NCBI RefSeq assembly: GCF_018918075.1 | Contig: NZ_JAHLPW010000002.1 | Coordinates: 248,001-312,000, forward strand | Reading direction: 5' to 3' | Origin: Virgibacillus sp. MSJ-26 | GTDB lineage: Bacteria > Bacillota > Bacilli > Bacillales > Amphibacillaceae | Length of the DNA: 64,000 bases | Shown here: piece after piece, positions 18,190-25,538 of the stretch | Layout: each line of letters opens with the position of its first letter | Numbering within the stretch: position 1 is the stretch's first letter | Notes under the pieces: generated by a model | Seen by the model: the letters and a program-made list of their open reading frames with translations, nothing else | Database searches by the model: none | What the model was told of the DNA's origin: nothing | Translations under genes and position numbers: made by a program

Positions 18190-18285
18190 ATGTCAGAAGT
18201 ACAAATCTTACTAACAACCGGGATTTTCATCGTAGCCCTAATCGGATTGCTTCTAGACATCGTTGATAAAATCAACAAAAAATAA
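18190..18285 (+). CDS. Holin-like type I toxin (Hol_Tox family)
   Basis: A 31-residue peptide: an N-terminal MSEVQILLTTG, one membrane helix rich in Ile/Leu/Val, then DIVDKINKK. This is the layout of putative holin-like type I toxins of Firmicutes. ATG 18190 follows GGGGGTGAG. A TATAAT box lies at 18134-18139. The 3-prime region carries a TAACCCG/CGGGTTA pair (18283-18289 and 18324-18330). Known members are controlled by a convergent antisense RNA overlapping the 3-prime end. Such an RNA is expected between about 18286 and 18410 but is not proven here. Confidence 0.75.
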   Translation: MSEVQILLTTGIFIVALIGLLLDIVDKINKK

Positions 18286-18379
18286 CCCGCCTGCTTAACT
18301 TGTGGAAGAGTTTTAAGCTCAGTCGGGTTATTACTCGTTAAAACCACAGTGGCCGTTTAGCCAAAGCGGTATATACTGT

Positions 18380-18409
18380 AGCCAAGAGTGGACGCTCTTG
18401 GCTTTTTTT
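18380..18409 (+). terminator. Rho-independent terminator of the toxin transcript
   Basis: AGCCAAGAG (18380-18388) pairs with CTCTTGGCT (18395-18403) around a short loop, followed by a T run. It ends the toxin mRNA; the stretch to 18506 holds nothing else I recognise. Confidence 0.85.
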
Positions 18410-18506
18410 ATTATTTGCTTCTTACAAATTCATTATACATAATATATAGGAACTTATCAAACAGTACGTTATCTTTTATCCATTTTAATGGCAAAGTGAG
18501 GTTCAT

Positions 18507-18731
18507 TTAAACCAAAACCAAATTAGATTGGCAATCCCCTTGTTCAGGGGGTCTGACCCATTGGCCCGTAGTTACTTCTTTGAAATTAGCATTAATAAAG
18601 CTTTCGGCGACAGACTTTGCTTTATCAATCGTTTCTTCATTATGGGTGTCTTTATTACTATTCACAAAGCAACCCCCTAATAGTATAATGATGGAAAATA
18701 ACGAAGATAACTTTATTTTCAATAAAATCAT
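18507..18731 (-). pseudogene. Truncated small lipoprotein
   Basis: The 5-prime part encodes a lipoprotein signal (LFSIIILLGGC lipobox) and then a segment beginning NEETIDKAKSVAESFINANF, similar to the intact lipoprotein at 19055-19387 (NQEEINKAKATIESYLKSNY). After FKEV the similarity stops. The frame runs into a REP-like sequence (18547-18560) and ends with unrelated residues. No good ribosome binding site is visible. It is a truncated paralogue on the opposite strand. Confidence 0.65.
18547..18560 (-). repeat. REP-like element 4
   Basis: gggggtctgaccca, the best GGGTC-GACCC match in the window. It lies at the truncation point of the lipoprotein fragment. Confidence 0.5.
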
Positions 18732-18771
18732 TCCATTATCTAATGGTACGAAAAAAAGGAAGTGACTGTCT

Positions 18772-18970
18772 TTGGGTAAATTGAATGATTATGAAGCTAG
18801 TGCAATAGCTAAAGAAACATATAAAAGAAATAAAAATGAAATAGTTATTATAAATGATGTTAGGTTATGTATTAGAAAATGAGATAACAAATGAAATTGT
18901 CATTAGCTTTAAGGGAAACCAAACAAATTACGTCGTCACCCAAAGGGGCAAAGATCTATTTGAAGGATAA
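18772..18970 (+). pseudogene. Degenerate partial copy of the lipase gene
   Basis: A TTG start after AAGGAAGTGA opens a frame, LGKLNDYEASAIAKETYKRN, which parallels MASLTDQGASKIASETYVRN of the intact lipase at 19458. It then jumps to a stretch (18863-18928) that is almost identical in DNA to 19608-19673 of the intact gene, but in another frame and after loss of about 20 codons. A few further bases follow before similarity ends. It is the remnant of a second toxin cassette and cannot encode a hydrolase. Confidence 0.75.
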
Positions 18971-19054
18971 CAATCTTTTTTGTGTGTAATTCTCCATTGC
19001 GGATCGGGACAAAAAACCTATTTCTTGTTCAGATTAAATGAAAGTGGTGATTTT

Positions 19055-19387
19055 TTGAAGAGAAAGATAATTATGTGCTTTGCAATGATAATACTGTTAG
19101 GGGGTTGTTTTGTGAAGAACAACGAATATAATCAGGAAGAAATAAATAAAGCTAAAGCAACTATAGAAAGTTATTTGAAAAGTAATTATGAAAATATTGA
19201 ATCAGTTGAAATCAACGAGGTATACAAAGGACCAATGGGCGGAATGAGAATAGAGGGTACTGTAAATAAAAAGTATGGATTTGAGGCAGGAGTTGAAGAA
19301 AATGACTTCACGATAGGAAGCATATCTGAAAAAAAAGGATTTCCAGATCTGAAAGATGAATGTAAAAATAAAACGTGTGATTATTAA
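19055..19387 (+). CDS. DUF1433-like small lipoprotein, candidate immunity protein
   Basis: A 110-residue lipoprotein. The TTG start at 19055 follows AAGTGGTGA. Signal KRKIIMCFAMIILLGGC has the lipobox LGGC. The mature part, EEINKAKATIESYLKSNYEN, GPMGGMRIEGTVN and DFTIGSISEKKGFP, ends CKNKTCDY, which matches the small cystatin-like DUF1433-type lipoproteins of Bacillus as I remember them. It lies 70 bases before the lipase on the same strand, and a truncated relative lies beside the degenerate lipase copy. Pairing with lipases suggests that it protects the producer at the outer membrane face. This is inference. Confidence 0.65.
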   Translation: MKRKIIMCFAMIILLGGCFVKNNEYNQEEINKAKATIESYLKSNYENIESVEINEVYKGPMGGMRIEGTVNKKYGFEAGVEENDFTIGSISEKKGFPDLKDECKNKTCDY

Positions 19388-19457
19388 ATAATCCTAAATA
19401 TAATTTCATAATCTTTACTTCTTTAAATCATGATACAAAAAAAGGATGTGAATATAT

Positions 19458-20723
19458 ATGGCCAGTTTAACCGATCAAGGGGCCTCTAAGATTGCATCAG
19501 AAACTTACGTACGAAATACTGAAAATGTAAGAATCGAACTTCCCGATGGTGAAAAAGTCACCTACAATGTTATCGAAACCATCGAAGATAAATCCACTGG
19601 TTTACATGGTTATGTGTTAGAAAATGAGATAACAAATGAAATTGTCATCAGTTTTGAGGGAACCCAAACAAAGAACGGTATGACCCAAAGCTTAAATGAT
19701 ATCCAAGAGGACATCAACGGAATTGTTTTTGGTGACTCGAGCTATACTGAAGTCGAGGGTAAATCTGTGAAGTATCGTGGTAGCCCGTCACAAGATGCAC
19801 TTCTAGCGTCTGGCCAGGCAAAGATTGAAAACGGGAAGTTCATTAGAGTGAATAAGAATCAATTTACCGAGGCGGATCCTGTCGTGAATAAATACATAGA
19901 AGAGCATGGGGCTGAAAATATTACCTTTGTCGGACATTCGTTAGGTGGTGCTCTTGCTGAGTATTTCGCGGTAAAATATGATTCGCATGCTGTCTCTTTT
20001 GCTGCTCCTGATATTTATAATTTATTGACTAAGGATCAAAAACAGATGGTGAACAACGGGGATTTCAAGGATAATATCATTTCCTACGCTTATCCTGATG
20101 ATCTCGTAAGCTGGTATGATCATAATTCAATTGGTTCTACCTATTTCCTTGCTCATCCAGGCGATGCGGGTAACATCAAATGGTTTAATAATCATGGAAT
20201 CAACAATTATACAGCAAATAAGATGTTTGATAAGGATGGTTACTTTATTCCAGACTTGCTGTTTGATGAAACGTTATTCGGCCATCCAGAAAAGTCTCCA
20301 TTGGCGATGAAAAATGACGGTATGGAAAACTTCAATATAGCGATCAAGACATTTATTATGATAGCTTTTTCCAAGCAAGTTGAAAATAACGCCAATCTAG
20401 TTGAAAATACGGAAAAGGCACTTGGTCAGTTCTTAGAGTATTATGAGGGTGTCATGTTAGAGATGAAAAGAAAATATTATAATCTTGCAGGCAGTGAGGG
20501 GTATGATTTACTGGGGGCAACTGATGTGGATGATATACTTTCGGAGTTTGGCACTATCGAAAACGGCGTACCGATCATTTTTAACATCCACCAATACGAA
20601 GAAATTCTCAAAGTGATCAAGGAGCTGCAAACAGATACCGATGAAATAGCTTTTCACATGAATCAGATGGGTGATGAGTTTGAAGAAACCGATATATTAC
20701 TTGCCGAGTGGTTAGCATATTAG
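19458..20723 (+). CDS. Class 3-type lipase with C-terminal helical domain, candidate secreted toxin
   Basis: A 421-residue protein without a signal peptide. Residues 1-285 form a lipase/alpha-beta hydrolase: nucleophile elbow VGHSLGG (Ser161), oxyanion region ISFEGTQ, YPDDLVSW (candidate Asp about 215) and FNNHGINN (candidate His246). Residues about 285-421 are predicted helical (KTFIMIAFSKQVENNANLVE and LKVIKELQTDTDEIAFHMNQ), like LXG targeting domains but at the C-terminus. This order resembles the reverse-domain type VII-secreted lipase TslA of Staphylococcus aureus. ATG 19458 follows AAAGGATGTGA. A lipoprotein gene lies before it and a small helical gene 16 bases after it. Secretion route and toxicity are inferred. 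Confidence 0.8.
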   Translation: MASLTDQGASKIASETYVRNTENVRIELPDGEKVTYNVIETIEDKSTGLHGYVLENEITNEIVISFEGTQTKNGMTQSLNDIQEDINGIVFGDSSYTEVEGKSVKYRGSPSQDALLASGQAKIENGKFIRVNKNQFTEADPVVNKYIEEHGAENITFVGHSLGGALAEYFAVKYDSHAVSFAAPDIYNLLTKDQKQMVNNGDFKDNIISYAYPDDLVSWYDHNSIGSTYFLAHPGDAGNIKWFNNHGINNYTANKMFDKDGYFIPDLLFDETLFGHPEKSPLAMKNDGMENFNIAIKTFIMIAFSKQVENNANLVENTEKALGQFLEYYEGVMLEMKRKYYNLAGSEGYDLLGATDVDDILSEFGTIENGVPIIFNIHQYEEILKVIKELQTDTDEIAFHMNQMGDEFEETDILLAEWLAY

Positions 20724-20739
20724 GAATAGGAGGGTGTCA

Positions 20740-21075
20740 ATGACTTACAAAGGGTACAGTCTAGTCGGCGATTTGGATACTAATGATTTTTGGAAAGAGT
20801 ATATGGAGAGGATGGGGCAAAAGGAAAAGTTGAGAAAACAGATAGAAGCTGACCTCGAACTCAATAAGCAGCTCTTTGCAGCTTACCTTAAGCATAGTTA
20901 TGCCATAAAATCACTATCGAAGGAACATCAGACGTTATCGAATAATGTGACTAATCATTTTGAGGGAAAGGCCAAACGAGCCTTGACCGATCGGTTTGAT
21001 GATAATATCATAAAAGCTTATTTGTTAAACGCTAACTTTGAAAACTTTCTGAAGCACTTTTCCACTGAGGAGTGA
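20740..21075 (+). CDS. Small helical protein, candidate secretion partner of the lipase
   Basis: A 111-residue, lysine/glutamate-rich, all-helical protein starting at ATG 20740 behind ATAGGAGG. Segments YMERMGQKEKLRKQIEADLE and SLSKEHQTLSNNVTNHFEGK would form helical hairpins. No cysteine, membrane segment or signal peptide. Its position directly after the lipase, in the same transcription unit, matches the small helical partners that accompany LXG-type type VII effectors. I do not recognise a named family. It could instead be an immunity protein. Confidence 0.55.
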   Translation: MTYKGYSLVGDLDTNDFWKEYMERMGQKEKLRKQIEADLELNKQLFAAYLKHSYAIKSLSKEHQTLSNNVTNHFEGKAKRALTDRFDDNIIKAYLLNANFENFLKHFSTEE

Positions 21076-21450
21076 TTAGAGATTTTCGGAGAGTTGTGGG
21101 GTCAGCCCCGCTCTACATATTGAGTAATGATTAATCTTTAAGTAAGTCATCACTAAAAATATCCTAACATCATCTGGATTAACTTTACTTTCTCTCTTGT
21201 GCGGCGTGAAATTAAAAATAAATTCTTGGAACGAGTTTGTAATAAGATAAAGTTGTTCGTTTCCATCTTCATTTATCATTTCTTCTTCATGATGCCAAAA
21301 ATAAATCCTTCCTCTATATTGATTTTTTACTCTGATACACATTAAATCTTCTCCACCTTCATCAGCAATAGGCATGACATTGCTTCCTAAACTATCCATA
21401 TATTGCAATAGTCCGATTAATATCGTAAGCGCCGCTAGAGAGTCCATAAC
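21076..21450 (-). pseudogene. SUKH (SMI1/KNR4) immunity protein remnant
   Basis: The central stretch MPIADEGGEDLMCIRVK, RGRIYFWHHEEEM and LYLITNSFQEFIFNF is the conserved C-terminal half of SMI1/KNR4-family (SUKH) immunity proteins. The usual N-terminal half with the W..PxxY region is missing, and the last residues (GLTPQLSENL) are read from a REP-like sequence at 21097-21111. ATG 21450 has a possible AGGTGG upstream, so a short protein may still be made, but it is not a full SUKH domain. It is convergent to the lipase operon. Probably an orphan from a neighbouring polymorphic toxin. Confidence 0.6.
21097..21111 (-). repeat. REP-like element 5
   Basis: tggggtcagccccgc, a compact GGGG-CCCC hairpin of the same family as the other REP-like elements. 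It lies at the 3-prime end of the SUKH remnant. Confidence 0.45.
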
Positions 21451-21672
21451 ATCCACCTATAGAATCAAGAATCTTCAATGGAAGCGTAGTTAGTGATTAT
21501 ATTTGCTATGATGGAGCTGTGTGGCAGAAATAAGAATTTACCTGGCATGAAGCAAACTTCAGTGACATTGTTGATACCGGAAAACAGATGGAAAATCATT
21601 TGAAGAAATAGCAAATGGAGAATAATTAACCTTAATCATACTTAGTGCTTTATTATTAGGAGAGGTGTAACT

Positions 21673-22056
21673 GTGAATAAAAGTAAGTTTTACTTATTTC
21701 CTTTATTGTTATTAATATTGGTAGGTTGTAATTCGGAAATCACTCAAGAGGACTTAATCGGGGGCTATTGGATTGGAACCGCTGGATATAAAGATGGTGA
21801 ACCAAAAGGCCAACCCTATTACTCGCCCTTTGCAGAAGGATTGAAATTCAAGGATGGGGGAACAGTATACATTGAAGATTATGATGAGAATCTTGAATTT
21901 TGGTTAGATAAAAGGGAGAATAAAGCAGTCATTTACTTTTCAGGTGAACAGGATTATCGTAGCTACTATATTGATAAAATCAATGAAAATGAAATTGGAT
22001 TAAGAGGAACCGGTTCACGTGAGAAAGAATCATGTTACCTGGAGCGAGAGAGATGA
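21673..22056 (+). CDS. Small lipoprotein, tandem copy 1
   Basis: A 127-residue lipoprotein with a GTG start behind AGGAGAGGTG. Signal FPLLLLILVGC is a clear lipobox. The mature domain, QEDLIGGYWIGTAGYKDGEP, GLKFKDGGTVYIEDYDENLE and ESCYLERER, looks like a small beta-rich (lipocalin-like or DUF-type) fold. It shares most motifs with the next gene, which overlaps its stop codon by four bases. Function unknown. The toxin-island setting makes an immunity role possible. The preceding gap 21457-21672 contains only a stop-interrupted stretch. Confidence 0.7.
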   Translation: MNKSKFYLFPLLLLILVGCNSEITQEDLIGGYWIGTAGYKDGEPKGQPYYSPFAEGLKFKDGGTVYIEDYDENLEFWLDKRENKAVIYFSGEQDYRSYYIDKINENEIGLRGTGSREKESCYLERER

Positions 22057-22424
22057 AATATTATTTACCAATCTATCTTTTTTTAATTCTAATTTTGATA
22101 GGATGCAGTACTGATGTGGTTGAGGAAGATTTAATCGGTGGAACTTGGGTCGGTACTGCGGGATACGAGGATGGAAAGCCAACAGGAGAGCCTAATTGTT
22201 TGTACTATATTATAGATGGGCTTGAGTTTAAAGACGAAGATACCGTTTACTCTGAAGCTTATGACAAAGAGTTTGAATATAAATTGGTTGATGATGAAAT
22301 TACCTTTATGGATGAAAATCATCATGATAGTTATTATGTTGATTGGATAGATGATAATAAAATAGGTTTAACGGGTGGAAGTGAAATGAAGAAAAACGAA
22401 TCATGCTATTTAGAGCGGAAGTGA
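22053..22424 (+). CDS. Small lipoprotein, tandem copy 2
   Basis: A 123-residue paralogue of the preceding protein: signal MKYYLPIYLFLILILIGC, then EEDLIGGTWVGTAGYEDGKP, DGLEFKDEDTVYSEAYDKEF and NESCYLERK. ATG 22053 overlaps the upstream stop (ATGA), implying translational coupling. The tandem arrangement, with clear divergence between copies, is typical of immunity or surface lipoprotein families that expand by duplication. No function can be assigned from sequence. Confidence 0.7.
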   Translation: MKYYLPIYLFLILILIGCSTDVVEEDLIGGTWVGTAGYEDGKPTGEPNCLYYIIDGLEFKDEDTVYSEAYDKEFEYKLVDDEITFMDENHHDSYYVDWIDDNKIGLTGGSEMKKNESCYLERK

Positions 22425-22585
22425 TGGAGTCAAGTGGCAGACTCTCACTACGGGAAATATAATTACATTAACTCTAGGATTCGGGAGGCAGACGTCTTTG
22501 ATGAGATCGAATATTCAAACTGATTGCAATGATGTTTTTGCATGAGTATCATTAATTAATACGATGTTAGTGATTTAAAATGATG

Positions 22586-22621
22586 TAAAAAAAGGAATCG
22601 GAGTTTTAATAATCCGATTCC
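22586..22621 (-). terminator. Rho-independent terminator of the SDR gene
   Basis: On the minus strand a 9-bp perfect stem (22594-22602 with 22613-22621) is followed by a run of T, seen here as A at 22587-22593. It lies 68 bases after the SDR stop. The rest of 22425-22688 is empty. Confidence 0.85.
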
Positions 22622-22688
22622 TAAATATTTAAAATGATAGTATTCTATTCTGCGTTAGTCCACAGAATACCTGCATCTAACAGTTAAA

Positions 22689-23462
22689 TCAAACGGATGT
22701 TGCACCTTGTCCACCATCAATACGGTAATAAGAACCTGATATAAATGAAGCTTTTTCAGAAGCTAGGAATGTAATTAAGTCTGCAATTTCGGATGCTTCC
22801 GCATAACGATTCATTGGTACTGAAGCTTCAAATGTGGCTTTGGCTTCATCTACTTTATCGGGCATTGCATTCCTTTCAATAGAACGCATCATTTGAGTAT
22901 CTACACCAGAAGGGCAGACTGCAACAGAACGTATACCAAAATCTGCACCTTCGAGAGCTGCTGTTTTATTAAGAGCAATGACAGCATGCTTAGATGCTAC
23001 ATATGTGCTCATTCCAGGCGCGCCAAGTAACCCACCATTGGATGCAACATTCACAATTGAACCTTGTTTTTGATCTATCATGACTTTCATGACATATTTT
23101 AAGCCTAAGAAAACACCGACAACATTGACATCTAATACATTTTTTAAGTTTGTAACGGTTTGATCTACAATATTTGCAAAATCACCATTAATTCCAGCAT
23201 TGTTTACAAAGGAATCAATTTTTCCATATTTTTCAACAGTGTCATCAACATATTTTTTTACTTCTTCTTCTTTTGTTACGTCTGCTGTCAATAATAAGGC
23301 ATCAGAAATACCTGCTTTTGTCACTGCTTTTTCTAAATCCTCTTTGTTTAGATCAACCAATGCTAATTTTGCACCTTGCTCAGCAAAGGATTTAGCGGTA
23401 GCAATACCAATACCTCCAGCAGCCCCCGTGATTAAAACAACTTTGTTTGAGAAGTCACTCAT
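22689..23462 (-). CDS. SDR-family oxidoreductase
   Basis: A 257-residue classical short-chain dehydrogenase. The nucleotide motif TGAAGGIG is at residues 13-20, NNAG near 88, a Ser-containing VNVASNGG, the YVASK catalytic Tyr/Lys pair, and a C-terminal IDGGQGA. The acidic residue at the end of strand 2 (LALVDLNKED) suggests NAD preference. Substrate unknown; related enzymes act on secondary alcohols, 3-oxoacyl groups or sugars. ATG 23462 follows GGAGGAATATTTT. Monocistronic with its own terminator. Neighbours do not show its pathway, although 2,3-butanediol/acetoin metabolism lies about 2 kb away. Confidence 0.88.
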   Translation of the reverse strand: MSDFSNKVVLITGAAGGIGIATAKSFAEQGAKLALVDLNKEDLEKAVTKAGISDALLLTADVTKEEEVKKYVDDTVEKYGKIDSFVNNAGINGDFANIVDQTVTNLKNVLDVNVVGVFLGLKYVMKVMIDQKQGSIVNVASNGGLLGAPGMSTYVASKHAVIALNKTAALEGADFGIRSVAVCPSGVDTQMMRSIERNAMPDKVDEAKATFEASVPMNRYAEASEIADLITFLASEKASFISGSYYRIDGGQGATSV

Positions 23463-23876
23463 AAAATATTCCTCCTTATGCCATATATTATTACAACCTT
23501 TTGAGTAAATGTTGTATACGTGGACAACTAAATTATATTCCTATAAAAAAATGCTTTCAATTAAATAGTCTTGAATTTAAAAGTTAGTTTAATGAATGGC
23601 CAATGGGTGCTCTCCACATCATGTTAGTAAAAGATATTACCAAGAGAGTATATTGGTTTTCGGGAAGGGGAATTTATAAAATAGGTAAAACGCCCGCTAT
23701 TTAAATGACTGGATGCTGTCTGCCTTTTGTTACGTCCGGTATGTTTGGCTTAGGTTAGTCATTCCATGGCTGTAAAAACAATCAAGATACAAATAAAACG
23801 GTCATCAAGACGGAAACATAAGATGTGGGTACACGAACAAGATGATTCACCTATGCCAGGAGTATGTTGCTCTTTA
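23463..23876 (+). other. Gap between SDR and membrane protein genes
   Basis: About 410 bases carrying the SDR promoter region on the minus strand. Stops occur in all frames and no RNA or repeat is recognised. Confidence 0.4.
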
Positions 23877-24812
23877 TTATTTTGCTTTTGGTTTGTTAAT
23901 GAATTTTTTCAAAAATTCTAGAAACATACCGACAATTGCACCCAAAATGATAGTATCAATTAATTTTAATAATACAATATGGACTACTTTAATGAAATTA
24001 CCACTCTGAGTGGAGAGTAATAAATCGTCCATTTTAGCTAGATTAACATTATCTAAAACGATATTAAAGTGATTAGAAAACGCATAAAAGAATTTATTTA
24101 AGAAGCTAAATTCTTCTTTTGGGAATAGCGAAAAATAAAGATCATACATAAAACTTGCGTATATAAAATCAGGTAAAAGTAATAGGAATATTATACCGAT
24201 TATAACAACAACTGAGAGGTTATTTTTTAGAATATTATTAAGTTTTTTAATAGGTACTATTTGAATTTTATCAATGTCTTCAGTTAAAAAGTTTGAAAAG
24301 TACGTTAGAACATCCAAAGATATTTTTAAAGTATAACCAGCCAAATATAATGCAACAGTGACAAGGAGAACGGCTACAATAGTTCCTTCTATTTTTATTG
24401 CATACGGGATTTTCAATAGAATAGAAGTAATAACAATTAATAAAAATATAAAGATAAATAAATCTAATAAATAGATAATTAAATTGGCACTACTTTTTCT
24501 AACAATAAATAAAAATATCAAGTAGATAAACAGCATTGAATAAAGGAAAACAATGACAACGTCTTGTGTAAGAACCAGTACAATTAAAACGATTAAACTA
24601 TATAACCATCTTTTTTTGTTTTTAGTGGTGAATAGGAAGAATGAGACGATTATCAAAAGTACAATAGTAACTACATATGTAATAGGATTGAAAGATTTGT
24701 TGGCTAACGGTGTATAACTATAAATTAGTAACAATGAAGGGAAGAAATCCTTTATATATTTTTGTATTATTCGTAGGTAATCTTTAAGGTCGACTTTAAC
24801 ATTGGAACTCAA
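23877..24812 (-). CDS. Uncharacterised multi-pass membrane protein
   Basis: A 311-residue protein with about seven hydrophobic segments (for example around residues 45-60, 70-105, 110-135, 145-165, 200-222 and 275-300) and a soluble stretch near 225-270. I recognise no family. The TTG start at 24812 follows GGAGGAGG with an 8-base gap, which is strong. Base composition is very AT-rich compared with the neighbouring acetoin genes. Monocistronic. It could be a transporter-like or phage-related membrane protein; nothing in the sequence settles this. Confidence 0.65.
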   Translation of the reverse strand: MSSNVKVDLKDYLRIIQKYIKDFFPSLLLIYSYTPLANKSFNPITYVVTIVLLIIVSFFLFTTKNKKRWLYSLIVLIVLVLTQDVVIVFLYSMLFIYLIFLFIVRKSSANLIIYLLDLFIFIFLLIVITSILLKIPYAIKIEGTIVAVLLVTVALYLAGYTLKISLDVLTYFSNFLTEDIDKIQIVPIKKLNNILKNNLSVVVIIGIIFLLLLPDFIYASFMYDLYFSLFPKEEFSFLNKFFYAFSNHFNIVLDNVNLAKMDDLLLSTQSGNFIKVVHIVLLKLIDTIILGAIVGMFLEFLKKFINKPKAK

Positions 24813-24982
24813 TTAGTATACCTCCTCCAAAACGGACAAGTTTAATATAAGTTCTGATTGGAAAATATAATTATTTACCATAAATTTTAAAATACGAACG
24901 ACTTAGAATCATTCTGTGCATTATTAAATCAACCTAAAAAACTACCACATAAACTGCAATACTTAGTAAATTATGGAGAGAA

Positions 24983-25252
24983 TTAAAAACTTCCCATTAA
25001 AGTAAAAATTGATCCGCATTGAACAAATGTATCTATAAGGGCTTCTTTAGGATCCTCTCGTTATAAAAGAACATCCACTTTTCTACCTATATGTAAGGGC
25101 AGTTGTTCATAAGACACGTTAGGATGTGTTTCAGAAACGATTTGCTTTTCATTTAAGAACGGAATTTTTAAAAAGTTTCTTGGATAATGACACCTATTAT
25201 TCGCTCGTAGTTATTTGCTTTACGTATGCCTATTAATAAAAGGACACTCCAT
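24983..25252 (-). pseudogene. Decayed DUF3592-like small membrane protein
   Basis: ATG 25252 sits behind GGGAGGAAG, but the frame stops after ten codons. Downstream, in shifting frames, are KIPFLNEKQIVSETHPNVS, YEQLPLHIGRKVDVLL, REDPKEALIDTFVQCG and SIFTLMGSF. The G..V.V....dP..A.id pattern followed by a hydrophobic end resembles DUF3592 proteins. The identification is tentative. The rest of the 24813-25538 gap holds nothing else I recognise. Confidence 0.35.
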
Positions 25253-25538
25253 TAAAACTTCCTCCCAGATTCTATAAATATATCATAAATAGTATAATAT
25301 ATCAGATTTCTAATGCAAGTATGATTGATAGATTACTTATTATTTAGGAACACAAACTCTTTCACCTATAGAAAATCCTGCAACCATTCGTTGTGGAGGT
25401 GAAATTGAAGGGTTGGTCGATAAAAATTGTCTCAAGACTCCGCCCCAGATTAAGTAAATTAATTTCTTTACATTAGGAAGCACAAATATCTATAATAAAA
25501 TTATAAGTTAAAATATTTGAACAGATTGGGAGTGAATT

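Noticed and set aside
21480..21620. Stop-interrupted stretch YICYDGAVWQ...TWHEANFSDIVDTG, perhaps the end of a nuclease toxin
   Set aside because: Too short and interrupted; similarity to WHH-type toxin ends is only superficial.
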